NCBI GenBank assembly: GCA_947631435.1
Contig: CANRLM010000025.1
Location: 1 to 35,181, forward strand
Direction: 5' to 3'
DNA: 35,181 nt
Source: an uncultured Akkermansia sp.
GTDB lineage: Bacteria > Verrucomicrobiota > Verrucomicrobiia > Verrucomicrobiales > Akkermansiaceae
The notes beneath the pieces are model-generated. The model made no database searches. It was not told the origin of the DNA and worked only from the letters and a program-made list of their open reading frames with translations. The position numbers and the translations under genes were made by a program. Below are positions 24,344-32,873 of the stretch, piece after piece; position 1 is the first letter of the stretch; every line of letters starts with the position of its first letter.

Positions 24344-25588
24344 TCAGATGTTTTTGTAAGCGATATCACTGCGGCGTTGCAGCCCATCAAAGCTGATTTT
24401 GCCGGCTTCTCGATGGGCGAGCGTTCGGGCGTTGTCCAGGGTGTCACCCGTTGCGACGACTGCCAACACTCTCCCCCCTGCGGTTTGCCAGGTATCCCCC
24501 ACCCTCCTGGTGCCACAATGAAAGATGTGCGCCCGGGTGTTTTCCAGCCCGGAGATGGTGTCGCCGCTATGGGAGGAGGCCGGATAGCCGGCGGAGGCAA
24601 GGATGCAACAGACGCTCCAGCCCTCCGAAAAAGTGATCAGTTCCGGTCTGAAGGTTCCCTGCGCACCCGCGAGGCAGAAGCTTGCCAAATCTCCACGCAG
24701 CAGGGGCATTACTGCTTCGCATTCCGGGTCACCAAAGCGGCAGTTGTACTCGATCACTTTCGGCCCATCCGGCGTGAGCATCAGCCCGAAATACAAAAAG
24801 CCGCGGTACGGCAGACCATCCTTGCTGAGACCCGCTACTGTCGGCGCTACAATAGTTCTGTCGATCTCCTCCAGCGTGGCGGCGTCCGCAAGCTGGCGCG
24901 ATGCCACCGCTCCCATCCCCCCGGTGTTCGGACCCTCGTCGCCGTCCTTGAGTCTCTTGTAGTCGCGCGCCGGGCAGAGGATAAGGTAGCACTTATCGCA
25001 GACTGCGGCAAAGATGGAGATTTCCGGCCCGGTGAGGAATTCTTCCACGAGGAGTCTGCCCTCTCCAAAGCGTTTTTGCACAAAAATTTCAGAAAGGAAT
25101 GCTTCCGCACTCGCCTCGTCCGGACACACTGCCACGCCTTTGCCTGCGGCAAGCCCGTCGAATTTCAGCACGGTGGGGTACTGCCCGCCGATGGCAGTTC
25201 TGGCCTCGTCCGCGGTGTTCACCGCCTGCGCCTGCCCAGTCGGTATGCCATGACGCATCAAAAACTGCTTGGCGAATTCTTTAGAGGCTTCCAGCTGCGC
25301 ACTCTCCTTGCACGGTCCCCAGCAGGGAATGCCTGCCGCGGCGCAAAGATTGGCCAGTCCTTCATCCTTGACGAGATAACTTTCTTCTCCGGCGACGCAG
25401 AGATCGATTTTCTGCGTCTTCATCCATTCGACGAGTTCGTGCAGGTCTTTGACGGGGATGGGCCGGGCAATCTGAAAGATGGCATCGCTGCCGGGAAACG
25501 AGAAGAGCTGAGGTTGGACAGGAGAGGCCGCAAGTGTTTCAATGAGAGCGTGCTCGCGTCCGCCCTTTCCGATGACGGCAATTTTCAT
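24344..25588 (-). CDS. purD: Phosphoribosylamine-glycine ligase (GAR synthetase)
   Basis: It joins glycine to phosphoribosylamine with ATP, the second step of purine synthesis. The protein is 414 aa, close to the usual 420-430. The N-terminus MKIAVIGKGGREHAL is diagnostic. The ATP-grasp domain follows, with the loop KFDGLAAGKGVAVC near residue 145 and the EYNCRFGDPE metal-binding motif near residue 290. The frame opens 17 codons upstream, but that segment contains the promoter, so ATG 25588 is chosen. It is first in purD-M42 peptidase. Confidence 0.95.
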   Translation of the reverse strand: MKIAVIGKGGREHALIETLAASPVQPQLFSFPGSDAIFQIARPIPVKDLHELVEWMKTQKIDLCVAGEESYLVKDEGLANLCAAAGIPCWGPCKESAQLEASKEFAKQFLMRHGIPTGQAQAVNTADEARTAIGGQYPTVLKFDGLAAGKGVAVCPDEASAEAFLSEIFVQKRFGEGRLLVEEFLTGPEISIFAAVCDKCYLILCPARDYKRLKDGDEGPNTGGMGAVASRQLADAATLEEIDRTIVAPTVAGLSKDGLPYRGFLYFGLMLTPDGPKVIEYNCRFGDPECEAVMPLLRGDLASFCLAGAQGTFRPELITFSEGWSVCCILASAGYPASSHSGDTISGLENTRAHIFHCGTRRVGDTWQTAGGRVLAVVATGDTLDNARTLAHREAGKISFDGLQRRSDIAYKNI

Positions 25589-25598
25589 AACGCCACCT

Positions 25599-25627
25599 AT
25601 GGTAGCAGACTCCCACTCGTCTTGCAA
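25599..25627 (-). promoter_or_regulatory. purD promoter, near-leaderless type
   Basis: On the minus strand TTGCAA (25622-25627), a 17-bp spacer and TACCAT (25599-25604). The ATG is ten bases after the -10 box, giving a leader of about three or four bases, as for lpxK. Confidence 0.75.
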
Positions 25628-25775
25628 TCCCTTTTGCACTGGTGCCGTGACTATCTACGTTGAATGTGTGTCCCGAAAGAAATCCGGCGGTTGAGGTAAA
25701 GGCGAAACTTCCGAGAAAAGAGTCATCCCACGAAATCTTCCCCGGCAGTGAAGCTTTACGGAGAGAGGAGTGATG

Positions 25776-25804
25776 TTGACAGCCTCTCCTCTCCCCGAGA
25801 GATA
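25776..25804 (+). promoter_or_regulatory. Possible promoter of the 27-codon ORF
   Basis: A perfect TTGACA (25776-25781), a 17-bp spacer and GAGATA (25799-25804), a poor -10 box. The ATG at 25810 is five bases downstream. The spacer overlaps one arm of a local inverted repeat (25763-25793). Confidence 0.4.
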
Positions 25805-25809
25805 AACTA

Positions 25810-25893
25810 ATGAACCGGAGACGCAATTTGATGACGCTTTCTGTGCTCCTACTCTTACGGCTTTCATGCGACGGACAACAATTTCTTCCGTAG
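25810..25893 (+). CDS. Candidate 27-aa secreted or lipo-peptide
   Basis: A 27-codon frame from ATG 25810 to TAG 25891-25893. It starts MNRRRNLM, then has a run of hydrophobic residues (SVLLLLRLSC) ending in Cys20, and stops seven residues later. The layout, basic N-terminus plus hydrophobic core plus Cys, resembles a very short lipoprotein signal, though Arg at -3 is not a proper lipobox. A TTGACA-type promoter is placed as for the leaderless genes. It ends 15 bases before the gspE promoter. No family is recognisable at this size; chance is a serious alternative. Confidence 0.3.
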   Translation: MNRRRNLMTLSVLLLLRLSCDGQQFLP

Positions 25894-25907
25894 CGCACGG
25901 AAAGTGT

Positions 25908-25936
25908 TTGACTTAGTTTTCCCTTTTGAGTAGAAT
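25908..25936 (+). promoter_or_regulatory. Promoter of the gspE-gspE-gspF-pseudopilin operon
   Basis: TTGACT (25908-25913), a 17-bp spacer and TAGAAT (25931-25936). The leader to the GTG at 26000 is about 57 bases, the longest in the window, and has no Shine-Dalgarno sequence. Confidence 0.7.
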
Positions 25937-25999
25937 GCAGAATGCGCTGGGAGAATACGCCCTGCGCGCACGGCTGTACCATCCAACACCCCTCCACCC

Positions 26000-27619
26000 G
26001 TGTACTCCAACGAACAATATCTTTTAGAGCTTCTCGTAGAAGCAGGAGCTTTGGAGCCCTCCGTCCCGGCAAGCATTCGTGCTGAAATCGGGCCGACGGA
26101 GAGTGTGATTGAAAAAATTGTACAAGAAGGTCTGCTTTCTCGGGATTACATCGCGCAGGTGGCGGCCAATAGCTCCGGGCTTGAATTTGTCGATCTGAAT
26201 GCTTTTGAGGTTGATCCCGGTATTCTGGCGCAAGTAAACGGAGAATTGGCGAGACGCGTTAACTTCCTGCCTATCGGGGATGATGGGATTTCTCTCCAGG
26301 TTGCCATTGCGGATCCTTTTGCGATGGAGACTCTGGACAGTCTGCCGCAGTTTTTGGGAAGGGATGTTTCCTTCTTTGTGGCGGCGGAGGACGCTTTGTC
26401 CAGGGCCATCGACAAGTATTACCCGGAAAAGAAGGCTGCGACTGGCGATGATGAATCTCCCATCGTCACGTTGATCGACGAGATGTTTAATGAGGCACAC
26501 GCGATGCGTGCATCCGATATTCACATTGAGCCGATGGAAGACCGCGTTCGAATCCGCTGCCGTGTGGATGGGCGCCTGGTGGAGGTGGCCACCCACCCGA
26601 AGAAACTTCTCGGTTCCATCGTGGCACGCATCAAGGTGATGAGTAACACCATGAGCATTGCAGAAAAACGCGTGCCACAGGATGGACGAATTGAACTGAA
26701 TTTGAAGAACGGCGGGCATATCGACCTGCGTGTCAGCACCGTTCCTTCCAACCACGGCGAATCCGTCGTCATGCGTATTCTGGACAAATCCGCGCTGGCA
26801 TTGGGACTCCCGCAGCTCGGATTCCTTTCGGATGATGAGGCAACTTTCGACCGTCTGGTTACTCTTCCGGATGGGGTGATCCTGGTGACGGGGCCGACGG
26901 GGTCCGGCAAGACGACGACGCTGTACGCCTGTCTGAACCATCTGAACCGACCGGATAAGAAGATCATCACCGCTGAGGACCCGGTGGAATACGAATTGCC
27001 GGGTATCAACCAGGTCATGATTCGCACGGAAATCGGCATGACATTCGCTGCCGCTCTGCGTGCCATGCTCCGACAGGCGCCGAATATCATCATGATCGGT
27101 GAGATCCGTGATGGAGAAACCGCCGGTATCGCTATTCAGGCTGCCATGACCGGTCATCTGGTGCTTTCCACCCTGCACACGAATGACGCGCCCTCATCCG
27201 TGGCTCGCCTTGAGGATATGGGAGTGGACCGCTTCCTCATCGCCTCTGCCGTGCGGGCAGTGATGGCGCAGCGTCTCTGCCGCTGCCTGTGCAGTTGCAA
27301 AATTGACGGCTCACTTACCGCCAAGCAGGCGCAAATGCTCGGCATTGAACAGGACCGAGCGGTAAAGGTGCCCCGCCCCGGTGGCTGCGAAAAATGCCGT
27401 GGTAGGGGCATGAAGGGACGCATGGGCATTTTCGAAATTTTTGAGGTGAGCGATGATGTGCGTGAACTCATCAACTCTAACCTCTCTTCCGCGCAATTGC
27501 GCAAACGAGCTCGAGAGCTGGGCATGCGCACCCTGCGCGAAGACGGTATACGTAAAGTACTCGCCGGACGCACCTCAGCGGATGAGGTTATTCATGTCAC
27601 CACTGGTGATGCCAGTTAA
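26000..27619 (+). CDS. gspE: GspE/PilB-type secretion ATPase, first copy
   Basis: This is a hexameric cytoplasmic ATPase that drives pseudopilus or pilus assembly. It is 539 aa. The N-terminal MshEN-like domain (residues 1-140) is followed by the ATPase core: Walker A GPTGSGKTTT near residue 300, the Asp box ITAEDPVEY and Walker B IIMIGEIRDGETA, then the His box LSTLHTNDAPSS. A C-terminal zinc finger is marked by a cysteine cluster (CRCLCSC) and CEKC near 430-466. The MshEN domain excludes the retraction ATPase PilT. The start is GTG. The second, related ATPase gene begins 51 bases downstream. Confidence 0.93.
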   Translation: MYSNEQYLLELLVEAGALEPSVPASIRAEIGPTESVIEKIVQEGLLSRDYIAQVAANSSGLEFVDLNAFEVDPGILAQVNGELARRVNFLPIGDDGISLQVAIADPFAMETLDSLPQFLGRDVSFFVAAEDALSRAIDKYYPEKKAATGDDESPIVTLIDEMFNEAHAMRASDIHIEPMEDRVRIRCRVDGRLVEVATHPKKLLGSIVARIKVMSNTMSIAEKRVPQDGRIELNLKNGGHIDLRVSTVPSNHGESVVMRILDKSALALGLPQLGFLSDDEATFDRLVTLPDGVILVTGPTGSGKTTTLYACLNHLNRPDKKIITAEDPVEYELPGINQVMIRTEIGMTFAAALRAMLRQAPNIIMIGEIRDGETAGIAIQAAMTGHLVLSTLHTNDAPSSVARLEDMGVDRFLIASAVRAVMAQRLCRCLCSCKIDGSLTAKQAQMLGIEQDRAVKVPRPGGCEKCRGRGMKGRMGIFEIFEVSDDVRELINSNLSSAQLRKRARELGMRTLREDGIRKVLAGRTSADEVIHVTTGDAS

Positions 27620-27670
27620 CCCTTTTCTCTCTTCCCCACACACGAACCCCATTATCTCTTCTCCAGCGTC

Positions 27671-29338
27671 ATGGACAACCAGCAAGTACTCGAGGTTTTC
27701 ATCAACGCCGGCCTTATAGACCGCGCGCTCTCTAAGGATATTTTGGAGGAGCTCGCCAACAGTGGTAAAGAAGTCTGGGAGATGCTCATGGACTTCGGCG
27801 TCGTCCCTTCGCCGGAGGATTTTTGGAACGTTATTGCCACGGAGGTCGGCGCTACCTACATCTCACTAAAAGACTTTACGCCGGCGCCGGAGATTCTGGC
27901 CATGATCCCGGCCGCCCAGGCTCGCATGCATGGCGCTTTGCCGATCACCTATCAGGAGGGTGAGGGACTCTATGTCTGTCTGGAAGATCCTCTGAATCCT
28001 CAAACTATTGATGATTTGCGCATTCTTACAGGCAAGGATATTTATCTCTACGTGGCGGCAGATTATGAGGTGCGCGCTCGCATCGCAGAATACTATGGAG
28101 GCGCGGAGGCCGCCATGGGCGATCTCATGAAAGACCTCGCTTCCATGAGCGTCAATAGCGTCGATGGCACGGAAGAAGCCAGTGCTGCACCCATCATCAA
28201 ATTCGTCAACCTCGTCATTACCCAGGCTATCAAAGAAAAGGCTTCAGACATTCATTTAGAGCCCTTTGAACATGAATTCAAAATTCGCTATCGTGTGGAT
28301 GGGGCTCTGTACGAAATGGCGCCGCCTCCTATTCACCTTGCTTCGCCCATCATCTCGCGGGTGAAGGTTATGGCCGGCATGGATATTGCAGAGCACCGCG
28401 TGCCGCAGGATGGTCGCATCATGATGCGCGTGGGAGAAAACAGTGTGGACATGCGTGTCAACTCTCTGCCCACTCAGCACGGTGAATCGGTGGTGATGCG
28501 TGTGCTGGATCGCAATAGTGTGAGCCTTGACCTCAATAACCTGAATCTTTCCCCTGCGGTACACGAGTACATTCTGGATACTGTCAATATGCCGAACGGG
28601 ATTTTTGTGGTCACTGGCCCCACCGGTTCAGGCAAGACGACGACGCTTTACGCTGCTCTGCGCGCCATCAATACCGAGGATACCAAGATACTCACCGCTG
28701 AGGATCCGGTGGAGTACGACATAGATGGCATTGTGCAGATTCCTATCAATGAGGGCATCGGCGTGACCTTCCCTCGTGTCCTGCGCGCCTTCCTGCGTCA
28801 GGACCCGGACCGCATTCTCGTGGGGGAAATTCGAGATACCGACACGGCGCAAATTGCTGTGCAGGCAGCCCTGACGGGGCACCTGGTGCTCTCCACTCTG
28901 CACACGAATGACGCGGCAGGCGCCGTCACACGCTTCATTGACATGGGGGTGCAGCCCTTCCTTCTGGCTGCTACGATGCTCGGGGTGCTGGCGCAGCGAC
29001 TTGTGCGCACGATCTGCCCATACTGCAAGATACCTTACACTCCTTCGTCAAGCCTCCTGAATCAACTTGGCATCAGCCCGGAACTTATTGCTTCCCAGCA
29101 GTTCTTTACCGGCTCTCGTTGCGACAAGTGCGGCAACACCGGCTACAAGGGAAGGAAAGGTATCCACGAGTTGCTGCACTGCTCAGACCCCATCAAGGAG
29201 CTTATTACCAAGAATGTTCCCTCAGTCACCCTCAAGCAGAAAGCTATCGAGTTGGGGATGCATACCCTGCGAGAGGATGGTATTCAGAATATTTTTGAGG
29301 GCAATACGACTATTGAAGAAGTTCTTCGATATACCTGA
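27671..29338 (+). CDS. gspE: GspE/PilB-type secretion ATPase, second copy
   Basis: This is a paralogue of the gene just upstream, 555 aa, with the same domain order: MshEN-like N-terminus, Walker A GPTGSGKTTT near residue 317, LTAEDPVEY, RILVGEIRDTDTA, LSTLHTNDAAGA, and a clean tetracysteine zinc finger (CPYC near 448, CDKC near 487). The tetracysteine motif is more canonical than in the first copy. The two proteins are clearly diverged over the N-terminal domain, so this is an old duplication. The start has a pyrimidine-rich leader and no Shine-Dalgarno sequence. It may form mixed hexamers or serve a separate machine. Confidence 0.93.
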   Translation: MDNQQVLEVFINAGLIDRALSKDILEELANSGKEVWEMLMDFGVVPSPEDFWNVIATEVGATYISLKDFTPAPEILAMIPAAQARMHGALPITYQEGEGLYVCLEDPLNPQTIDDLRILTGKDIYLYVAADYEVRARIAEYYGGAEAAMGDLMKDLASMSVNSVDGTEEASAAPIIKFVNLVITQAIKEKASDIHLEPFEHEFKIRYRVDGALYEMAPPPIHLASPIISRVKVMAGMDIAEHRVPQDGRIMMRVGENSVDMRVNSLPTQHGESVVMRVLDRNSVSLDLNNLNLSPAVHEYILDTVNMPNGIFVVTGPTGSGKTTTLYAALRAINTEDTKILTAEDPVEYDIDGIVQIPINEGIGVTFPRVLRAFLRQDPDRILVGEIRDTDTAQIAVQAALTGHLVLSTLHTNDAAGAVTRFIDMGVQPFLLAATMLGVLAQRLVRTICPYCKIPYTPSSSLLNQLGISPELIASQQFFTGSRCDKCGNTGYKGRKGIHELLHCSDPIKELITKNVPSVTLKQKAIELGMHTLREDGIQNIFEGNTTIEEVLRYT

Positions 29339-29411
29339 TCTCATGCACTGAAATACTGTAGGAAAACTGGCAAATCTGCCTTTCGTATCTCTTAACTCAT
29401 CTCATTCTCTT

Positions 29412-30698
29412 ATGCCTAATTTCAAATACACCGCGCTTGATCAGAACGGCGCAGAAAAAACAGGGATTGTTTCGGCTGACAATAAGGTAGCGGCTATGGA
29501 GATGGTGCGCGCGCAGGGGTTACTCGTGCGCGAATGTACCGAAGCGGATGCAGCCTCCCCGGCCCAGGCAGAAAAAGCCCAGGACGCTACCGGCAAAAAG
29601 TCCAGAGCCAGAAAAAAAACGGCGCAAGGAAGGGCAGGGGCCGGCGTAAGTCAGAAGGAGCTTATGATCTTCACGCGCCAGCTTGCCACGCTGATCGACG
29701 CCGGTCTGCCATTGCTGCAAAGTCTTCAGGTGCTCAATAAACAGGAACCGAATCCTAACTTGCGCGCCACCATCGGCTCGCTGGCCGACGCCGTACAGGG
29801 TGGCTCCACGTTCTCCGATGCCCTTTCCACTTTTCCAAAACTTTTTAATCGCCTCTTTGTAAACATGGTAAAAGCCGGAGAGATAGGCGGTGTGCTGGAA
29901 GTTGTGCTCAAGCGCCTCGCCGAATACCAGGAAAAGGCCGGCAAACTGCGCGGCAAGATCGTGTCCGCCATGGTTTACCCCATGATCATTATGGTCATCG
30001 CCGTGGGCATTCTCGTTTTCCTCATGCTCGTCATTGTCCCCAAATTCAAGCAGATGTTTGAAGGACAAAATATGGAACTTCCTGCTTTTTCGAAGTTCGT
30101 TTTCAACTTTTCGGATAACTGTATGGCTGCGGATGTCATTCCCTTCGTACCGAATGCTTTCCTTGCCATCGTTCTCGTGGTAGGGCTTTTTGTCTTTCTC
30201 ACTCTTTGGCGCCGCACACCGAAGGGGGGACGTGTGGTAGATTCCATGATGTTGAAGATACCCAAACTCGGTCACCTCAACCAGGTGAACGCCGTCGCGC
30301 GTTTCTCCCGCACTTTCGGCACCCTCGTCTCCTCCGGCGTCCCCATTCTGCAGGCCCTCAATATTACACGCGACACTGCTGGCAATATCATTGTGGCGGA
30401 TGCTGTTTCCAAGGTGCACGATGCCGTTCGTGAGGGTGAGTCTATCGTGACTCCTATGACCACGAGTAACATTTTTCCCCCTATGGTTCTTTCTATGGTG
30501 GATGTAGGTGAGGAAACCGGGCGGCTGCCGGATATGCTCATGCGTGTAGCGGATGTTTACGACGAGGAAGTGGATAACTCTGTCACTGCTCTTACGGCTA
30601 TGCTTGAACCTCTCATGATCGTGGGTCTTGCTGTAGTGGTTGGAAGCATCGTGCTCGCCATGTTCATGCCCATGATGGAGATTATCAAGAATGTTTAA
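29412..30698 (+). CDS. gspF: GspF/PilC-type inner-membrane platform protein
   Basis: This is the membrane platform of a type II secretion or type IV pilus machine, which couples the GspE ATPase to pilin insertion. It is 428 aa. A short N-terminal domain (FKYTALDQNGAEKTGIV) is followed by an unusually Lys/Ala-rich linker (about residues 45-80), then two GspF repeats: FTRQLATLIDAGLPLLQSLQ near residue 88, and RFSRTFGTLVSSGVPILQAL near residue 297. There are three transmembrane helices, the last at the C-terminus. It lies 73 bases after the second ATPase gene and 72 before the pseudopilin. Confidence 0.95.
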   Translation: MPNFKYTALDQNGAEKTGIVSADNKVAAMEMVRAQGLLVRECTEADAASPAQAEKAQDATGKKSRARKKTAQGRAGAGVSQKELMIFTRQLATLIDAGLPLLQSLQVLNKQEPNPNLRATIGSLADAVQGGSTFSDALSTFPKLFNRLFVNMVKAGEIGGVLEVVLKRLAEYQEKAGKLRGKIVSAMVYPMIIMVIAVGILVFLMLVIVPKFKQMFEGQNMELPAFSKFVFNFSDNCMAADVIPFVPNAFLAIVLVVGLFVFLTLWRRTPKGGRVVDSMMLKIPKLGHLNQVNAVARFSRTFGTLVSSGVPILQALNITRDTAGNIIVADAVSKVHDAVREGESIVTPMTTSNIFPPMVLSMVDVGEETGRLPDMLMRVADVYDEEVDNSVTALTAMLEPLMIVGLAVVVGSIVLAMFMPMMEIIKNV

Positions 30699-30770
30699 TT
30701 TTTCTGTCACGGATAGGTTCAGCTCGGGCAAAGGTCGGGCAGAGTTTCCTGTATCCAATTTGTAGCTCTT

Positions 30771-31418
30771 ATGAGACTTCATCGTTTATCCGTTCTTTCC
30801 TCACGGGGGTTCACCCTTATTGAGGTGTTCGTCGTCATTGCGATACTTGCCGTGCTGGGTGCCATGACATGGCAGGCCGCAGGTATGATTAACAACCGGG
30901 AAATGAATAAGACGGCAGAAATTCAGGTAGCGCAGTTGGAGACAGGAATGAACGCATACCGCACGGACTACGGCGATATTTTGCCGGGTGGTAACGGCGA
31001 CGAATGGAGTTCGCATGTTCTATATACTGCGCTGAGTTGTGATGCAGACGGTGATGGGGAGGCAGACATTGAGAAAGCGACTGGTGAACGTCTTGCGCCG
31101 TATTGCGATGGAATCATCACGATTGAGGACATCAAGAATATGAGTGAGGTTATCAATGGTATTCCCGCGATCAAAAAATCTGTCAAGCCGACCGGGAAGA
31201 AAAAGAAGAGGAGATCTTTTGTAATTCTTGATCCATGGGGGGGAACCTATCGTTACCGGCTTGGTTATGAGATGAAAGAATCAGAGACCAAAGACCCCGG
31301 GAAGGGGATTAATCCGGATTTTGACATTTATTCCCTCGGTGCGGACGCCCTTGGTGATGGCAAGAGTAACAAAGGAGACAACGAGGACAATATCTCCAAC
31401 ATTCGTTCCTGGCAATAA
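30771..31418 (+). CDS. Type II secretion pseudopilin / type IV pilin-like protein
   Basis: A 215-aa prepilin. The N-terminus is RG then FTLIEVFVVIAILAVLGAMTW, so prepilin peptidase should cut after Gly13, leaving Phe1 and the conserved Glu5. The mature domain has an Asp/Gly-rich insertion and ends in a GspG-like pattern (DPWGGTYRYR, then FDIYSLGADALGDGKSNKGDNEDNI) that likely binds calcium. It is larger than usual GspG (about 140 aa) because of a central insertion. It is last in the operon; secretin, GspC/L/M and the peptidase are not in the window. Confidence 0.9.
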   Translation: MRLHRLSVLSSRGFTLIEVFVVIAILAVLGAMTWQAAGMINNREMNKTAEIQVAQLETGMNAYRTDYGDILPGGNGDEWSSHVLYTALSCDADGDGEADIEKATGERLAPYCDGIITIEDIKNMSEVINGIPAIKKSVKPTGKKKKRRSFVILDPWGGTYRYRLGYEMKESETKDPGKGINPDFDIYSLGADALGDGKSNKGDNEDNISNIRSWQ

Positions 31419-31726
31419 TGCGGGGTGTACACACTTAGGGGGAGAGGGGAGGAGAAAGTGTGGGGGAGGATCTGGCTCTGATATGTGAGGGCAGGATTTG
31501 GGCAACGTCTGCTCCGGTTATGTTTCAAAAAGACCGGTGTCGGGGATAGAGAAATTCCCCGTCTGGGAACACCCGGGGGCGGGAATGAAGGACGCCGTAT
31601 GAATGACGAAGCCAACAGGCCCCACACGATGGAGACGGGGAATGACCGACTACAGCCGTTTTCTCTCAACTCTGTGGTTTTATTCAGATGAGTCCGCTCT
31701 CTCGAAGGACAAAGCTCACTCCCTGT
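31419..31726. other. Intergenic region between the pseudopilin and the Pro-rich lipoprotein
   Basis: The two genes converge here. The stretch is G-rich on the plus strand (31439-31470). A weak hairpin, CGGGGA with TCCCCG, lies near 31537-31559, and includes the word TCGGGGATAGAG, close to CCGGGGATAGAG at 20527-20538. No intrinsic terminator with a T-run and no gene are seen. Confidence 0.45.
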
Positions 31727-32608
31727 TCAATGAGGTCTTGGCATTCCGAGACCTCCGAGGGTTCTCGCAGAAGCAGAGACTCCGCTATTGACCGGTGATG
31801 AGCGAATAATCCGTGTTGGTGGCGCTGAGACACCGACGGGTCTTGGGATGCTGACACTGCCGGAGGAAGCGCGTGCCGGGATCGTGTAGAATGCCGGTCT
31901 GTTCGTGCCTGAACCGGCTGCCGGAATCGGCATCGGCATGGTAGAAATACCACCGCTTCGGGGGATTCCTCCCGTGTGCGGATGCACGACTGTGGCGAGC
32001 GGAGCTGAGACACCGCCGGGTTTCGGGAAGCGCACAGAGCCGTTCGGTCGAAAGGTTCCTCCGCCGGGACGCGGCACCGAAGACACGTGTGGGCGAGTAA
32101 TCCCTCCACTGCCTCCCACGGGCATCGGCATGGTGGAGATGGGCGGTTTGGGCCCCACATTGGGGTGCACAGGCTGAAAATGAGATGGCATCGGAGGACG
32201 CGGCCCGGAAGGAGGCATGATGCCGTGCGGTGGGCGTACCCCCGGCGCATGACCAGCCGGGAAGCGTGGCGGTGCCGGCACACGGTGGATACCGTGCGGG
32301 TAATAGTAGCCCCCGCGGTACCAGCTTGCCGGTCCCCAATATGGCACGAAACAGAGAGCCGTGAGGGCAGCGATGGTGAAAATGGCCGCGCCGGTGGAGG
32401 TGTACCCATATACCGGGCGCCCGTATGAATAGCCGAAAATGGGGAACCCCGAGGCATCGTAGCTGGCATTTGTCCACGCTGCGTCGGCACTCACCGTGTT
32501 TGGAACGGTGTAGGTAGAGTACCCCGCGGTTGGGTAAACGCAGGAGCTGCATCCCACAGCTACCCCTGCCACCGCTGCTATGGTCGTCGTCATGTAGGCT
32601 TTTTTCAT
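31727..32608 (-). CDS. Pro/Gly-rich repetitive lipoprotein, unknown function
   Basis: A 293-aa protein starting MKKAYMTTTIAAVAGVAVGC, a lipoprotein-type signal with Cys20 as the likely acylated residue. After it come a Tyr/Ser/Thr-rich stretch, one hydrophobic segment (AAIFTIAALTALCFVPYWG), a GGYYYPHGIHR stretch, and then about 190 residues rich in Pro, Gly, Ser and Arg with a recurring IST-MPMP module (twice) and repeated PRPGG/PRPVG words. The C-terminal half is probably disordered and surface or periplasmic. A TACCAT-type promoter lies 70 bases upstream. Other long frames on the same strand are out-of-frame products of the same GC-rich repeats. No family recognised. Confidence 0.7.
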   Translation of the reverse strand: MKKAYMTTTIAAVAGVAVGCSSCVYPTAGYSTYTVPNTVSADAAWTNASYDASGFPIFGYSYGRPVYGYTSTGAAIFTIAALTALCFVPYWGPASWYRGGYYYPHGIHRVPAPPRFPAGHAPGVRPPHGIMPPSGPRPPMPSHFQPVHPNVGPKPPISTMPMPVGGSGGITRPHVSSVPRPGGGTFRPNGSVRFPKPGGVSAPLATVVHPHTGGIPRSGGISTMPMPIPAAGSGTNRPAFYTIPARASSGSVSIPRPVGVSAPPTRIIRSSPVNSGVSASARTLGGLGMPRPH

Positions 32609-32678
32609 GGTCATATCGGGGTTGATGTTTTACGAAGGGTGGAGCAGAGCGCTGCTCGCTCCCATGCCCCTTCAACCT

Positions 32679-32707
32679 ATGGTACGACAAAATAGCGCAC
32701 TTTTCTA
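32679..32707 (-). promoter_or_regulatory. Promoter of the Pro-rich lipoprotein gene
   Basis: On the minus strand TAGAAA (32702-32707), a 17-bp spacer and TACCAT (32679-32684). The leader to the ATG at 32608 is about 64 bases. The -35 box is one base off TTGAAA. Confidence 0.55.
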
Positions 32708-32873
32708 CGCTTTATTTTATCGGGTATTCCGGAACACGTGTACCCAGAGAGAATTCAGCGGTTGGAAGAAAGCCGGAATTTCCGGACAAAACAACGCGAA
32801 AAAAGAGGGGTGAACTATGATAAACAAAGTTTGCAGCCGGTAAATTGCGGGTTTTTCTGACGTTGCTGTTGCT

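Larger units (their letters stand above)
25589..25999. other. Divergent intergenic region purD / gspE
   Basis: It holds the purD promoter (25599-25627), an imperfect hairpin GAGAGGAG (25763-25770) with CTCCTCTC (25786-25793), a candidate 27-codon gene with its own promoter (25776-25893), and the gspE promoter (25908-25936). No supported feature was seen in 25640-25760. Confidence 0.5.

Noticed and set aside
29520..30782. 420-aa frame antisense to gspF
   Set aside because: It is antisense to unmistakable GspF motifs, and its His/Asn-rich composition is typical of an antisense shadow.
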